A stretch of DNA of 64,000 bases from Thermoguttaceae bacterium (GTDB lineage: Bacteria > Planctomycetota > Planctomycetia > Pirellulales > Thermoguttaceae), in NCBI GenBank assembly GCA_025060325.1, contig JANXBW010000001.1:124001-188000 (forward strand). The letters are read 5' to 3'. The notes beneath the pieces are model-generated. The model had not been told where the DNA came from. It ran no database searches and worked only from the letters and a program-made list of their open reading frames with translations. Both the position numbers and the translations under genes were made by a program. Below, piece after piece: positions 17,244 through 26,207 of the stretch (its first letter is position 1; every line of letters begins with the position of its first letter).

Positions 17244-18974
17244 ATGAATCTGACAGCTGAAAATCGATCCATTGGCGCGGAAAATTTTGCGGCGGCAATT
17301 GCCAGTCCCCTTCTGCGTCGCGATTTCCTTATGGATGGCATTCGCCGGGGCATTCGTTCCGGCAACGGTCAGGGGGCTTTTTACTTTGGCTACGAAGCTT
17401 CCATTGAGAAACCCGTTCGCGTCGGCGTGTTGGGCACCGGCGATGAAGGCTCCGTGCTTATCGGGGCGATTAATCCCGCATTTGTTGAAATAGTTGCAAT
17501 TGCCGACATTCGTCCATACAACATCCATCGGGCTTTTCATGGGGACTGGTATAGCGAGGCGGCACTGGCTGCTCGGCCGGGACTTTTGGCTAAATACGGG
17601 TGGAAGAGCGAGGACGAAGCCCGCCGACATATTCGGGTTTACCGGCATTACGAAGAACTTCTCGAAAACGAACGCCAAATCGAAGGCGTCATTATTGCCC
17701 TGCCCCTCCATCTTCACGCCCCGGCAGCCATTGCCGCCCTCCGCCGTGGTTTGCATGTATTTACCGAAAAATTAATGGGCCATACAGTCGCCCAGTGTAA
17801 GGAGATGGCGCGGGCGGCCCGGCTCGCCCGGCGGCATTTGGCAACTGGTCACCAACGCCACTACAACATCCTGTATGACCATGCCATGGAGCTAATCCGC
17901 CGCGGCGTTCTCGGAAAGTTGCATTACATCCGTGCGCAATGGCATCGAGGAAATCTCCCCGGCAACGACAGCTGGCAACAGCCGATGCCGCGATCCGCCA
18001 AGCCTGATGATGCTCTAGCTGGGACGTTGGAAAGGGAGCTTGCGGCTTGGGAAAAGAAACTCGAGGCACTCAAGAGAGATCCAAAGGCCTCACCTTCGGA
18101 AGTGGAGCTTTGGGAAAAGCGAGTGGCCCAAAAACGAGCACAGTTAGCCGATGCCGAGATAGCCGAATCAGTCAAGAACTGGGGCTATCAAGACGCGGTC
18201 ATCGCCGGCATTTATCGGCGGCCTGCCATTGAGGAACTTATCCGTTGGCGGCTTTGGGATCGCACAAGCGGCGGTTTGATGGCCGAACTGGGAAGCCACC
18301 AGTTGGATGCAGCAAGCCTGTTCATTGCGGCAGCCCATGGCGGGAAAAAACAAAGGCCCTTATCGGTGGCAGCCATAGCAAACCGCCCGATCTTCCCACC
18401 CGATCGCGACGTGGAAAGCCACGTCCACTGCATCTTCGAATTCCCGGCCCCGGGTTATAACCCAGATCACCCCGTCGATCGGCTAAAAAAGATCACCGTG
18501 GCCTATGCCTCAATTAATGGAAACGGCTGGGGCGGCTACGGGGAGACCGTTTTCGGGACCGAGGGAACGCTTATCGTTGAACGCGAGCTTGAGGCCTATC
18601 TTTACCGCACACATGAGGTAGGGTCCAAGATTCGGGTGAGCGGTACGAAGGAGCGACCTCAGCTTGAGCTGTGGCCGGAGGGCGATCCCACCTCGGCGAC
18701 AGTCGGGCAGCACGCCTTGATGACTGTAACTCGGGGGTATACCGAAGAACTAGAGCATTGGGCGTGGTGCATCCGACGGAATCCGGAGGCTTCCGATCCG
18801 GAGATCCGTCCCCGCTGCCATCCCGAAGTTGCTTTGGGAGATGCGGTTATCGCATTGACTGCTAATCTTGCGGCTCGACAAGGTACCCGAATCGACTTCA
18901 AGCCGGAGTGGTTCGATCCCGAGAGCGATGCCACTCCCGAGGGCCGTGCTCCCGATCTTGCCCGGTACGGCTGA
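17244..18974 (+). CDS. Gfo/Idh/MocA family oxidoreductase (tandem copy 2)
   Basis: This 576-residue protein is a clear paralogue of the gene just upstream. It shares long identical blocks such as FYFGYEAS, VGVLGTGDEGSVLIGAINP and AELGSHQLDAAS, the same TEKLMG variant and the same charged insert (ELAAWEKKLEALKRD). The twin-arginine motif is present as LLRRDFLMDG, but the following segment (IRRGIRSGNGQ) is not hydrophobic. Export by Tat is therefore doubtful, or the N-terminus has decayed. The arrangement is a tandem duplication followed by divergence, probably with different substrate or location. Confidence 0.82.
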   Translation: MNLTAENRSIGAENFAAAIASPLLRRDFLMDGIRRGIRSGNGQGAFYFGYEASIEKPVRVGVLGTGDEGSVLIGAINPAFVEIVAIADIRPYNIHRAFHGDWYSEAALAARPGLLAKYGWKSEDEARRHIRVYRHYEELLENERQIEGVIIALPLHLHAPAAIAALRRGLHVFTEKLMGHTVAQCKEMARAARLARRHLATGHQRHYNILYDHAMELIRRGVLGKLHYIRAQWHRGNLPGNDSWQQPMPRSAKPDDALAGTLERELAAWEKKLEALKRDPKASPSEVELWEKRVAQKRAQLADAEIAESVKNWGYQDAVIAGIYRRPAIEELIRWRLWDRTSGGLMAELGSHQLDAASLFIAAAHGGKKQRPLSVAAIANRPIFPPDRDVESHVHCIFEFPAPGYNPDHPVDRLKKITVAYASINGNGWGGYGETVFGTEGTLIVERELEAYLYRTHEVGSKIRVSGTKERPQLELWPEGDPTSATVGQHALMTVTRGYTEELEHWAWCIRRNPEASDPEIRPRCHPEVALGDAVIALTANLAARQGTRIDFKPEWFDPESDATPEGRAPDLARYG

Positions 18975-19222
18975 ACCATGGGTAGCCAGGACCTCACTCT
19001 TTTCTTGGCGCATGGCGGGGGAGAAAAGGGGTTCACGGGGCGTTGTGTTATTTCTCAGATCCTTGCCGGAGGCGGTCGGGACTCCGCTTGCCGTCGCTGG
19101 CGGCTCACTTGTAAGGACTTAACGAGGGCAAAAGACACAAAAGGGCACTCTTGGCTTTCGTGATCGCAAAAGCTACTCGGTATTGTCCTGGGGAGCCTTG
19201 TCCGCGTACTTCGCTCGCCTAA

Positions 19223-19732
19223 GTGCACAGTTCCGAGCGCATCTGGAGGCCGCACCTAGTTTTAGGAAAGGACCGCCGGTTGAATCCGGAAGGAGCAGAC
19301 CGTCTCGAAAGGATCGCGGTTGTCGTGCTCTGCCACGGTGGGAAAGTTCTCGCCCGACGACGCCCACCGAGTGTCCCTTGGGGTAACTTCTGGGAATTTC
19401 CGGGGGGAAGGATCAACCCCGGAGAAAGCCCCGGGGAAGCTGCCTTGCGGGAATGCCGCGAAGAAACTGGGATCTCACTCCCAAATTGCGAGTTTCTCGG
19501 AAAGCTTTTCCAGGATGCCCCTCACGCCAAGCAAGAAGTTTTCTTTTTCGGCGCGGAATACCCCGGAGATCAAACTTTGCAGATTGGAGACTGGGCGCCC
19601 GGTCCGGAGACGCAACATCCGATGGGGGACTACCTTTGGATCCCGCTTGAGCAGATTTCCCTACTCGAATGGCCGCCAGTAAACCGAGAGATGCTCCCCG
19701 CGATTCTGGCGTGGATCAGGAGCCACTCATGA
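19223..19732 (+). CDS. MutT-like NUDIX hydrolase
   Basis: The NUDIX box is complete (GGRINPGESPGEAALRECRE followed by ETGI), so this is a pyrophosphohydrolase of nucleoside diphosphate derivatives. The short length, the IAVVVLCHGGKVLARRR strand and the WEFPGG approach to the box fit the MutT/8-oxo-dGTP diphosphatase group. The real start is uncertain: the first 20 or so residues look non-conserved and a start slightly downstream is likely. It sits about 250 bp after the tandem oxidoreductases on the same strand, with no evident functional link. Confidence 0.8.
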   Translation: MHSSERIWRPHLVLGKDRRLNPEGADRLERIAVVVLCHGGKVLARRRPPSVPWGNFWEFPGGRINPGESPGEAALRECREETGISLPNCEFLGKLFQDAPHAKQEVFFFGAEYPGDQTLQIGDWAPGPETQHPMGDYLWIPLEQISLLEWPPVNREMLPAILAWIRSHS

Positions 19733-20289
19733 GTCGGCTACGGACCGCTCCTTAAACCAAATGCCCTCACGTGACGGTGTCACTCTTCACCCTTTTTGGG
19801 CCAAGCAAGATCGTATCCGGTGGCTACAACGAGCTCCTTTTCGGAATATTAAGCGCACCAGCTTCCCGCCTTGGCCGAGTCTTTTGGGCCGAGAAAAGGG
19901 CCAAGCGCTGTAAGGCGGTTCCGTAAGGTCATCCGGGCAATCAGGTTTTGACTTTTCCCACTCATGGTGGTACGACCAACCCCCGGGGTTCGAGAAATCT
20001 CGTTTCTCCGCGGCTCCTCTCTATCACGAAAGTTTGCTAACCCAATGAAGCGTGGTGGCTTAAAGGGCTCGCTGGTGATTTGGTGCTGGTTTACCATCCT
20101 TGCGGCGGGCAAGTCACAAAAGCTGGCCCGGTACGAGGACCTGCCGTTGGTGTAGGCCCACACCAAGGGGGGAGGGGTTCTCGGATTGGGAAGGGGAGCC
20201 AACAATTCTTGGGTGGAGGTTTACCGGGCGCCACGGTAGAGGGTGGTTCCCTTGGTTAGCCGGCGGAAATTTCCGCAGGGAGGACGGAA
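19733..20289. other. Intergenic region, no gene seen
   Basis: About 560 bases with no recognisable coding frame or RNA gene. A small GAGAAA/TTTCTC hairpin lies near 20000. A good ribosome-binding site (GGGAGGACGGAA) at its right end serves the cyclophilin gene. Confidence 0.4.
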
Positions 20290-21183
20290 ATGCAGGTGGC
20301 ATACCCTTGTCGCAGCGTAACTCTCCTTTCTATCCGAAGTTTTGTGCCAATCACCCTCGCTTCGGCTTTTAGTCTGGGAGTATTAGGATGCTGGGGAGCT
20401 AGCGGGCCGGCTCCTGAATCTGCTCAAGCCACCGGCTCGGTTCGGCAATCTAAACCTGCCACGGAAACACCAGCCAATTCACAAGCTTTGTCGCAGCCTG
20501 AAAGCCCTACTGCAAGTTCCTCGGCGGCGGGCACAACTTTAGCCTCAGCGGAGCTGAGCGGATCGGGGGCAAAGGGGGGATCACTTCCTTCTTTGGCGAG
20601 CCCCGTGGTTTCTAGCACCGCAGGGCGGCCCGGCTCGGGCGGGAATCCGGTTGTCCAAGTTGACACAAATTTCGGCTCTTTCCAGATCGAGCTTGATCGT
20701 CAAAAAGCCCCTATCACCGTGGAAAACTTCCTTGGCTACGTGGAGCGCGGACAATACGACCAGACAATAATTCACCAAGTTTTCCCAAAGGCTGTTATTC
20801 TTGCTGGCGCCTTTCGCGTAAACGGGGATCCAATTCGGGCCGGGCCGCCGATTTTCAACGAAGCTACAAACGGCCTGAAAAATCTCCGCGGCACCGTGGC
20901 GATGTACCGGGAACCAGGTGATCCCCATAGCGCCACAAGCATCTTCTTTATCAATGTCAGGGATAATCCCAACTTTGACTGCTTGGCAGGAGCGGGCCAT
21001 GGCCAGACCGGTCAACTTGCTACCATCCCGGCCGAGGAGTACGGTTATTGCGTCTTTGGACGAGTGATCCAAGGTATGGAGGTGGTCGACAAAATTGCCT
21101 CCGTACCTGTGGAGGATACAGAGCAACGGGAGTGTTCGCCCGTTCAGCAGATCGTGATTCGCAGCATCCGTTGGGTAAAGTAA
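20290..21183 (+). CDS. Cyclophilin-type peptidyl-prolyl isomerase lipoprotein, active site altered
   Basis: The 297-residue protein has a signal peptide ending in a lipobox-like LGVLGC, a Ser/Ala/Pro/Thr-rich linker (about 40-115) and a cyclophilin domain from about residue 118 (VVQVDTNFGSFQIELD). It would be anchored in the membrane facing the periplasm. The fold motifs are present (SATSIFFIN, VFGRVIQGMEVVDKI). However, the catalytic arginine region normally reading FHRV is IHQV here, and the glutamine of SAQFFI is isoleucine. Those residues carry most of the known isomerase activity, so the protein may be a binding module or a weak enzyme. The start is supported by a strong ribosome-binding site. 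Confidence 0.83.
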   Translation: MQVAYPCRSVTLLSIRSFVPITLASAFSLGVLGCWGASGPAPESAQATGSVRQSKPATETPANSQALSQPESPTASSSAAGTTLASAELSGSGAKGGSLPSLASPVVSSTAGRPGSGGNPVVQVDTNFGSFQIELDRQKAPITVENFLGYVERGQYDQTIIHQVFPKAVILAGAFRVNGDPIRAGPPIFNEATNGLKNLRGTVAMYREPGDPHSATSIFFINVRDNPNFDCLAGAGHGQTGQLATIPAEEYGYCVFGRVIQGMEVVDKIASVPVEDTEQRECSPVQQIVIRSIRWVK

Positions 21184-21192
21184 AAGTAGACT

Positions 21193-21479
21193 AGCCGGCG
21201 CGGTTGTAGCACGGGTGCTCCGGGCGGAGTCGGCTGATGGTTCTTGAGGGAACCGTCGCCGCGGAGCACGTTTGTCGCCGCGTTTCGGTGCCTCGCGTCT
21301 ACCACCGCGGTTGCGCTGTAGACGCCTATGGGCGGCACCACCCGAAGGTTTGCTCGGAAAAGTTGCTTTAAGAGAGTGGGGCGAAAGGCAGGCTCCGCGC
21401 GAAATAGGCGGTGGCCGGTAGAAATTAGCGGCCAACTGTAGACGGCCTTTGCACGAGGGCGACAGCTTTAGTTAGGCCG
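21193..21479 (+). ncRNA. Candidate structured RNA or 5-prime leader (unassigned)
   Basis: This gene-free stretch is packed with perfect stems. AGCCG (21193-21197) pairs with CGGCT (21231-21235) around an AGCAC-gg-GTGCT hairpin. An 8-bp stem with one wobble spans 21236-21257. GGTGCC (21287-21292) pairs with GGCACC (21334-21339) and encloses GCGTCTAC (21295-21302) with GTAGACGC (21318-21325). TGGCCG (21412-21417) pairs with CGGCCA (21429-21434), and CGGCCT (21443-21448) with AGGCCG (21474-21479). CTGTAGACG occurs twice (21316, 21436), so the 21296 strand could pair with either copy. I matched it to no known RNA family. It may be a leader of the large gene at 21744, an independent RNA, or the 3-prime end of the cyclophilin mRNA. 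Confidence 0.35.
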
Positions 21480-21743
21480 AAGCGGAACTCCCGACTAAGA
21501 TAGGGGGTTAGAACTTCTAGGGAAGCTGTGCGCTTTCTGGAAGTTGTCGGCCGCGCCTCGGCGTTAGTCTTAAAGAGGGGTGTGATGGGCATTCTGTGCG
21601 ATAGGGGTGTAAACCGGATTCTGAGCGATACCCAGGAATCTCTAGGCCCCTGCCGCTACCGCGTTGGGCTTGGGTTTTCCCACTTGGGGGGAGCGCGGGG
21701 ATTTGTTGCGGATCGTTTGTTTGCGGAGAAGGACTAGGCCGGA
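21480..21743 (+). other. Presumed leader of the secretin-like gene
   Basis: This segment lies between the structured region and the secretin-like gene. It contains a 69-codon frame (GTG at 21528 to 21737) ending 6 bases before the large gene. That frame has no recognisable features and I do not call it a gene, though a short upstream frame could affect translation. Confidence 0.25.
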
Positions 21744-24700
21744 ATGATCACAAAAATCCTTAAGAAGGCGATATTAGGCTTACTTCTGGCTGGGCTTGTG
21801 GCCTTTGGGCGGCCCTTTGCGGGGTTTGGCCAAGAGGCAAGCGGAACGCCTGCTCCCGGAGGCACCTCGTCCGCTCAAGCTTCTGAGTCGCACGCTGCTG
21901 GCCCTCAGGCAGCTCCGAGCGCAAGCGCCCCGTCGCAGCAAGCCCCATCGAGTCCTGGGGAAAGCTCGGTAGCACCGCCGGAAGGGGGGTCAAATCCGCA
22001 AGAACCCAGCGCTCAACCCCCGGAAGCAAACCAGGGATCAGAGAATCCGCCGTCGGCTGTTAGTTCCCAGCCGCCAGGGGGAGGGACCTCAAATCCCTCG
22101 GAAGCCGCTGCCACTCAAACTCCCGCCGGCGGTGCAGAGCAGGCAGCAAGTTCTTCGCAACCGGTGCAGGGGGAATCGCCTCCCAACCCCCCCGCCGCGG
22201 AGGGTGTCCAACCGTCTCCGGGAGAAGTGAAACCGCCCGCTCCGGGCGGGATGGCCTCTCCGACAGAGACAGTTTCACCCCCGGCTCCGGCGCCTGCAGA
22301 GCCGCAAGCTCCCTCCGCCCCAGCGGCCGTGGGCTCTACCTCGCTCGCTCAGCCTCCCGTTCAAACCGAGGAGCCTAAACAGCAGCCGGCAGGCGAAAAG
22401 CCCGCGGAAACTAAGCCCGCTCCCACTGAGCCAAAGCCCGTTGCGTCACAACCTTCTAGCGCCTTTCCACCGCCTTTTGCACTTCCCGGCGCACCTTTTC
22501 CCGGGCCAGGCCCGATGCCCGAAATTCCGGCAGGTCCTGCCGGTAGCACCCAGCCCCCAGCCATGGCGCCGGTAGGTCCCCCCGCTGCGGCCGCGTCCGC
22601 TTCTGCCCGGGCGCAAGGATCCGCAGCACCGGCCGAGGACGAGCGGCGAATTGTCTTTAACTTCAAGTTCCAACCCTGGGGAAAGGTCCTTGAATGGCTT
22701 GCCGAGCAGGCCGGCCTTTCGCTTGTCATGGAAGGTCCTCCCCACGGGACGTTTAATTATTCCGATCGCCGTGCGTACACCGTGGCCGAAGCTATCGACT
22801 TAGTCAACAGTGTGCTGTTGACTAAAGGTTATGTGCTTGTCCGCCGCGGGCAAATGCTTATTCTGGTCAATCTCCAAGATGGTGTGCCCCCGAACCTTGT
22901 GCCTATTGTGCCCGAATCAGAGTTGGACAAGCGTGGCGAGCATGAACTGGTAAGTACCGTCTTTAGCCTCAGCCGGCTTTCTGTGGACGAAGCACAGCAG
23001 GAGATTCGAAGCCTCCTAGGTCCACAAGGGTCCGTGGTCGTCTTGCCCAAGGCCCAGCAGCTCCTGGTGACCGACACGGCTGGGCGCTTGCGAATGATTC
23101 GCGATGTCCTCATGCGTGCCGATAGCCCCGAAGGCGGCATCATCGAGGCACTGCAGATCTTTACCCTGAAGCATATCACCCCGGACGAAGCCATCGCCGT
23201 ATTGCGCCAGCTTCTTGGAATTCCGGCCGACCAGTTCATTACGCCGGATGGTTCGCTGCGGCTGGCTGTGGATACGGTAGGGATGCGGATCTTCGCGGCA
23301 GGAAGATCGCCGCGGGTGAGGCAGGTAGCCGACATCCTCCAAGCCATCGACATTCCCGGCCCTGGTGGTTCATCGCGGGGTGCCGAGGGAACGCTCCAGC
23401 TTGAAGTTTACGAAGTCGCCCCGGCCGATCCCCAGACAGTGCTTCAGGTCATGCAGACATTACTTGCGGGTTCTCCGGGGGTCCGTCTTACTACGGATAG
23501 CAAGACAGGAAATCTGGTTGCTTTAGCGCGACCAAGCGAACATGCCACGATCCGCGCGACATTGGAACAGCTTCGTCAACAAGGCACCCGGCTGGAGGTG
23601 ATTCCTCTACGGCGGCTTGACCCTCAGGTAGCGGCGACGGCGATTACCAAACTCCTTGCCAGCCAGGACGGAAGTTCCGCAGTGAAGGTGGAAGTCGACT
23701 CGTTGTCGCGGCAGCTTCTTGTCCGCGGCACTGAGCGGGACTTGATGCTGGTGCGGAGCTTGTTGGAAAAGATGGGGGAGGGCGCTGGCGGAGGCCAATC
23801 GCCCAGCCAAGCTGGCACTGTCCGCGTGCTGCCAATCTATGGCACGCAAGCCCGGCAAGTAATCGAACGGCTGCAACAAATCTGGCCCACTTTGCGAGGC
23901 AATACGCTTCGGGTTGTGGGTACGCCAAGCTTTATCCAAAGCCGGACTCCCGCCGACAACGTAACCGCGCCGGCCCTTCAGGGTGCCCCGCTACCTGGAC
24001 AAGTTTTAGGGCCCGCCGGTGCCATCCAGCCTTATCCCGGTTGGGGACCGACAAGATCAGCAGAGGAGGAACGGAACTGGCCAGAAGTTGACCTCCGCCA
24101 AGAGGGTCCGCCTCCAGGGGGTCCACCACCCGACAGAGGGCCGAAGCCCGAAGTGGGGCCTGCCGAGCTTCAACCCCAGCCGGTAGTGCCGGGGGAGATC
24201 CAAAGTTGGCCAATTGGACCTCCGATTGAGTTACAAGCTCCCCCACCAGATGCGCCGCTTATGCCTGCTCCGCCGCCTGCAGAGGAACCCACCGCCGGTG
24301 TCAACTGGCGGGGCGAGGGGCGGAGTTTCGAGCTTGTTTGGAGGGCCGATTTGCGCGATTCGGCCTTAGGCGAAGTGCGTAACTCTGGAATTCAGTTCGC
24401 GAGCTTTCAGGGAGCCCCGGCACCCTCTTCACAAGAAGCACCTCCAGTCCAAAGTGGAGGCACTCCGCCCTCAGCTTCTCCCGCAGCGAATGCACCTTCC
24501 GGCCCGGCGGCGTCGGCTCAGGAAGAGAATCAGCCGGCTGCGAACTCCAGCGAGGAATCACGGCCACCGGCGCAACCGGCTCCCACTGCTCCGGTCGTGA
24601 TTGCTCCGGGGCCAAGCGGATTGGTTATTGCCTCAGAAGACCAGGAGGCACTTGACCTGTTGGAAGAGCTAGTGCGAATGATTTCGAGCCAAGTCGGTTC

Positions 24701-25754
24701 CGGGCCCCAGCTGACGATCTTTTATCTGAAACATGCCCGGGCTGACGCCGTTGCCGAAGTTTTGGATCAGGTCTTTGGCGGTGGGACGATGGGCGGGACG
24801 GCAAGTTCCGGCGGCGGGGGAAGTATGGTCCGTGACCTAGCCACCGCAGCCTTCGGAGAGATCGGAGGGGGAATCGTCAGCTCGCTTATCGGTGGTGGGG
24901 GAACAATCACGCCGAGCGGCACCCTGCGTATTACCCCGGATACGCGGCTTAATGCTTTGATCGTTCAGGCCACTCCGACCGACCTGGAGATCATCGAGCA
25001 GCTCCTCCAGGTACTGGACCAGAAAGAAAGCCCGGAGGAAGTCCTCGCGCAACCGAGGCCTCGGGTGGTTCCGGTGCGAAACATGCAAGCATCGGAGGTA
25101 GCCGAAATTGTTCGGCAAGTTTATCAAGACCGTTTAGTATCTTCTAGCGGCCAGCAAATGCGTGGGGGTCCGCCAAATCCTCAAGAATTCATCCAAATGT
25201 TGCAGGCGATACGGGGTGGCCGTGGTGGCTCGACCTCCCGGCGGGGCACTCCCGAGCAAATGCAGCGATTGTCGATTGGCGTTGATAGCAGAACTAACTC
25301 GGTCATTGTGGTAGCACCTGAACCGCTGTTCCAAGAGGTGAAACAGCTTATCGAGGAACTGGATGCAGCGGCGGCCAAGCCACCTCAGGCCACTCAAGTA
25401 GTGGTCGTCAAAAAGGCCAATCCGGAGGCGCTCCAGCAAGCTGTTCGAGCAATGCTTGGGGATTCGGTCACAATCGGCCGGAGCACTCCTGGGGCAACTT
25501 CGTCAACAAGTTCGACCTCAGGAAGCGGCCGGTCTTCCGGCGGCTTTGACCGAAGCCGTTTCTCTGGATCAGGTGGCGGTGGGGGCCCACCGGGGTTTGG
25601 GTTCCCGCCGGGCGGCCCCGGCTTCTTCGGGAGGGGATTCTTCGGCGGCTTTGGTCAGCAAGGCGGAGGGTTCTCGCCCCCGTCGGGATCTAGCTCGTCG
25701 GGTCAGAGTGGCCGAAGCGGCAGAAGTTTCGGCGGTCGGAGTTTCGGAAGATAG
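21744..25754 (+). CDS. Secretin N-domain repeat protein without visible pore domain
   Basis: This 1336-residue protein has a signal peptide (LGLLLAGLVAFGRPFAGFGQ), a Pro/Ala/Ser/Gln-rich low-complexity region to about residue 295, and then an STN/N0-like domain (FNFKFQPWGKVLEWLAEQAG). Several secretin N1/NolW-type repeats follow (KHITPDEAIAVLRQLLG, FYLKHARADAVAEVLDQVF, VRNMQASEVAEIVRQVY). These repeats normally form the periplasmic vestibule of type II/III secretion secretins. The C-terminal beta-barrel secretin domain is not seen. From about 1250 the protein ends in a Ser/Gly/Phe-rich tail (GFFGGFGQQGGG, GRSFGGRSFGR). Such proteins recur in planctomycetes and are uncharacterised; a periplasmic or outer-envelope scaffold is the best inference. 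Confidence 0.78.
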   Translation: MITKILKKAILGLLLAGLVAFGRPFAGFGQEASGTPAPGGTSSAQASESHAAGPQAAPSASAPSQQAPSSPGESSVAPPEGGSNPQEPSAQPPEANQGSENPPSAVSSQPPGGGTSNPSEAAATQTPAGGAEQAASSSQPVQGESPPNPPAAEGVQPSPGEVKPPAPGGMASPTETVSPPAPAPAEPQAPSAPAAVGSTSLAQPPVQTEEPKQQPAGEKPAETKPAPTEPKPVASQPSSAFPPPFALPGAPFPGPGPMPEIPAGPAGSTQPPAMAPVGPPAAAASASARAQGSAAPAEDERRIVFNFKFQPWGKVLEWLAEQAGLSLVMEGPPHGTFNYSDRRAYTVAEAIDLVNSVLLTKGYVLVRRGQMLILVNLQDGVPPNLVPIVPESELDKRGEHELVSTVFSLSRLSVDEAQQEIRSLLGPQGSVVVLPKAQQLLVTDTAGRLRMIRDVLMRADSPEGGIIEALQIFTLKHITPDEAIAVLRQLLGIPADQFITPDGSLRLAVDTVGMRIFAAGRSPRVRQVADILQAIDIPGPGGSSRGAEGTLQLEVYEVAPADPQTVLQVMQTLLAGSPGVRLTTDSKTGNLVALARPSEHATIRATLEQLRQQGTRLEVIPLRRLDPQVAATAITKLLASQDGSSAVKVEVDSLSRQLLVRGTERDLMLVRSLLEKMGEGAGGGQSPSQAGTVRVLPIYGTQARQVIERLQQIWPTLRGNTLRVVGTPSFIQSRTPADNVTAPALQGAPLPGQVLGPAGAIQPYPGWGPTRSAEEERNWPEVDLRQEGPPPGGPPPDRGPKPEVGPAELQPQPVVPGEIQSWPIGPPIELQAPPPDAPLMPAPPPAEEPTAGVNWRGEGRSFELVWRADLRDSALGEVRNSGIQFASFQGAPAPSSQEAPPVQSGGTPPSASPAANAPSGPAASAQEENQPAANSSEESRPPAQPAPTAPVVIAPGPSGLVIASEDQEALDLLEELVRMISSQVGSGPQLTIFYLKHARADAVAEVLDQVFGGGTMGGTASSGGGGSMVRDLATAAFGEIGGGIVSSLIGGGGTITPSGTLRITPDTRLNALIVQATPTDLEIIEQLLQVLDQKESPEEVLAQPRPRVVPVRNMQASEVAEIVRQVYQDRLVSSSGQQMRGGPPNPQEFIQMLQAIRGGRGGSTSRRGTPEQMQRLSIGVDSRTNSVIVVAPEPLFQEVKQLIEELDAAAAKPPQATQVVVVKKANPEALQQAVRAMLGDSVTIGRSTPGATSSTSSTSGSGRSSGGFDRSRFSGSGGGGGPPGFGFPPGGPGFFGRGFFGGFGQQGGGFSPPSGSSSSGQSGRSGRSFGGRSFGR

Positions 25755-26207
25755 TATTCCGGCGGCATAAACCACATTCCCAAAGACCAAAGCTACTATC
25801 TAACCGCCGTTGAAGTAGGACCCGGACCGCAATAGCCCAGTGTTGACTTCGGCCAGCATTCTTTTGCGGAGGCCTCGCACTTAATCTCGGTCTTTCCGAA
25901 TGGTGGGGAGTTACGAACGCCCGCCGGGAGGGCATGTGCGCGGCCAGGCGAGGAGCCTCTTTTTTGCCCCGGGTCACTTAAGCGGTTGCGAGCGCCGGGG
26001 CCCCCCGAAGGCAAGACCTGCAATCTATCCGCCGGGAAATACTTTTCGAGACGCTGGCTTCCAACGATAGCCTTTCTCACCTTGTCCTGGCCTGGACCCA
26101 AGTGAGGCGAAGGCAGCCTGGCACGAGCCCGCATGGAATTCTTGGCGATCTTGAGTTTCCCGTTAACGAAAGCTTTGAGGGTCAGCACCCCCAACCATTA
26201 TGTTGAC
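25755..26207. other. Intergenic region between convergent genes
   Basis: About 450 bases between the secretin-like gene and the convergent NUDIX gene. No coding frame, RNA gene or clear terminator hairpin was recognised. Confidence 0.4.

Noticed and set aside
21193-21479. Possible RNase P RNA or tmRNA
   Set aside because: A weak GCGAAAGGC/GGCTCC resemblance is present, but the universal RNase P core motifs and the tmRNA alanine-acceptor end are absent.
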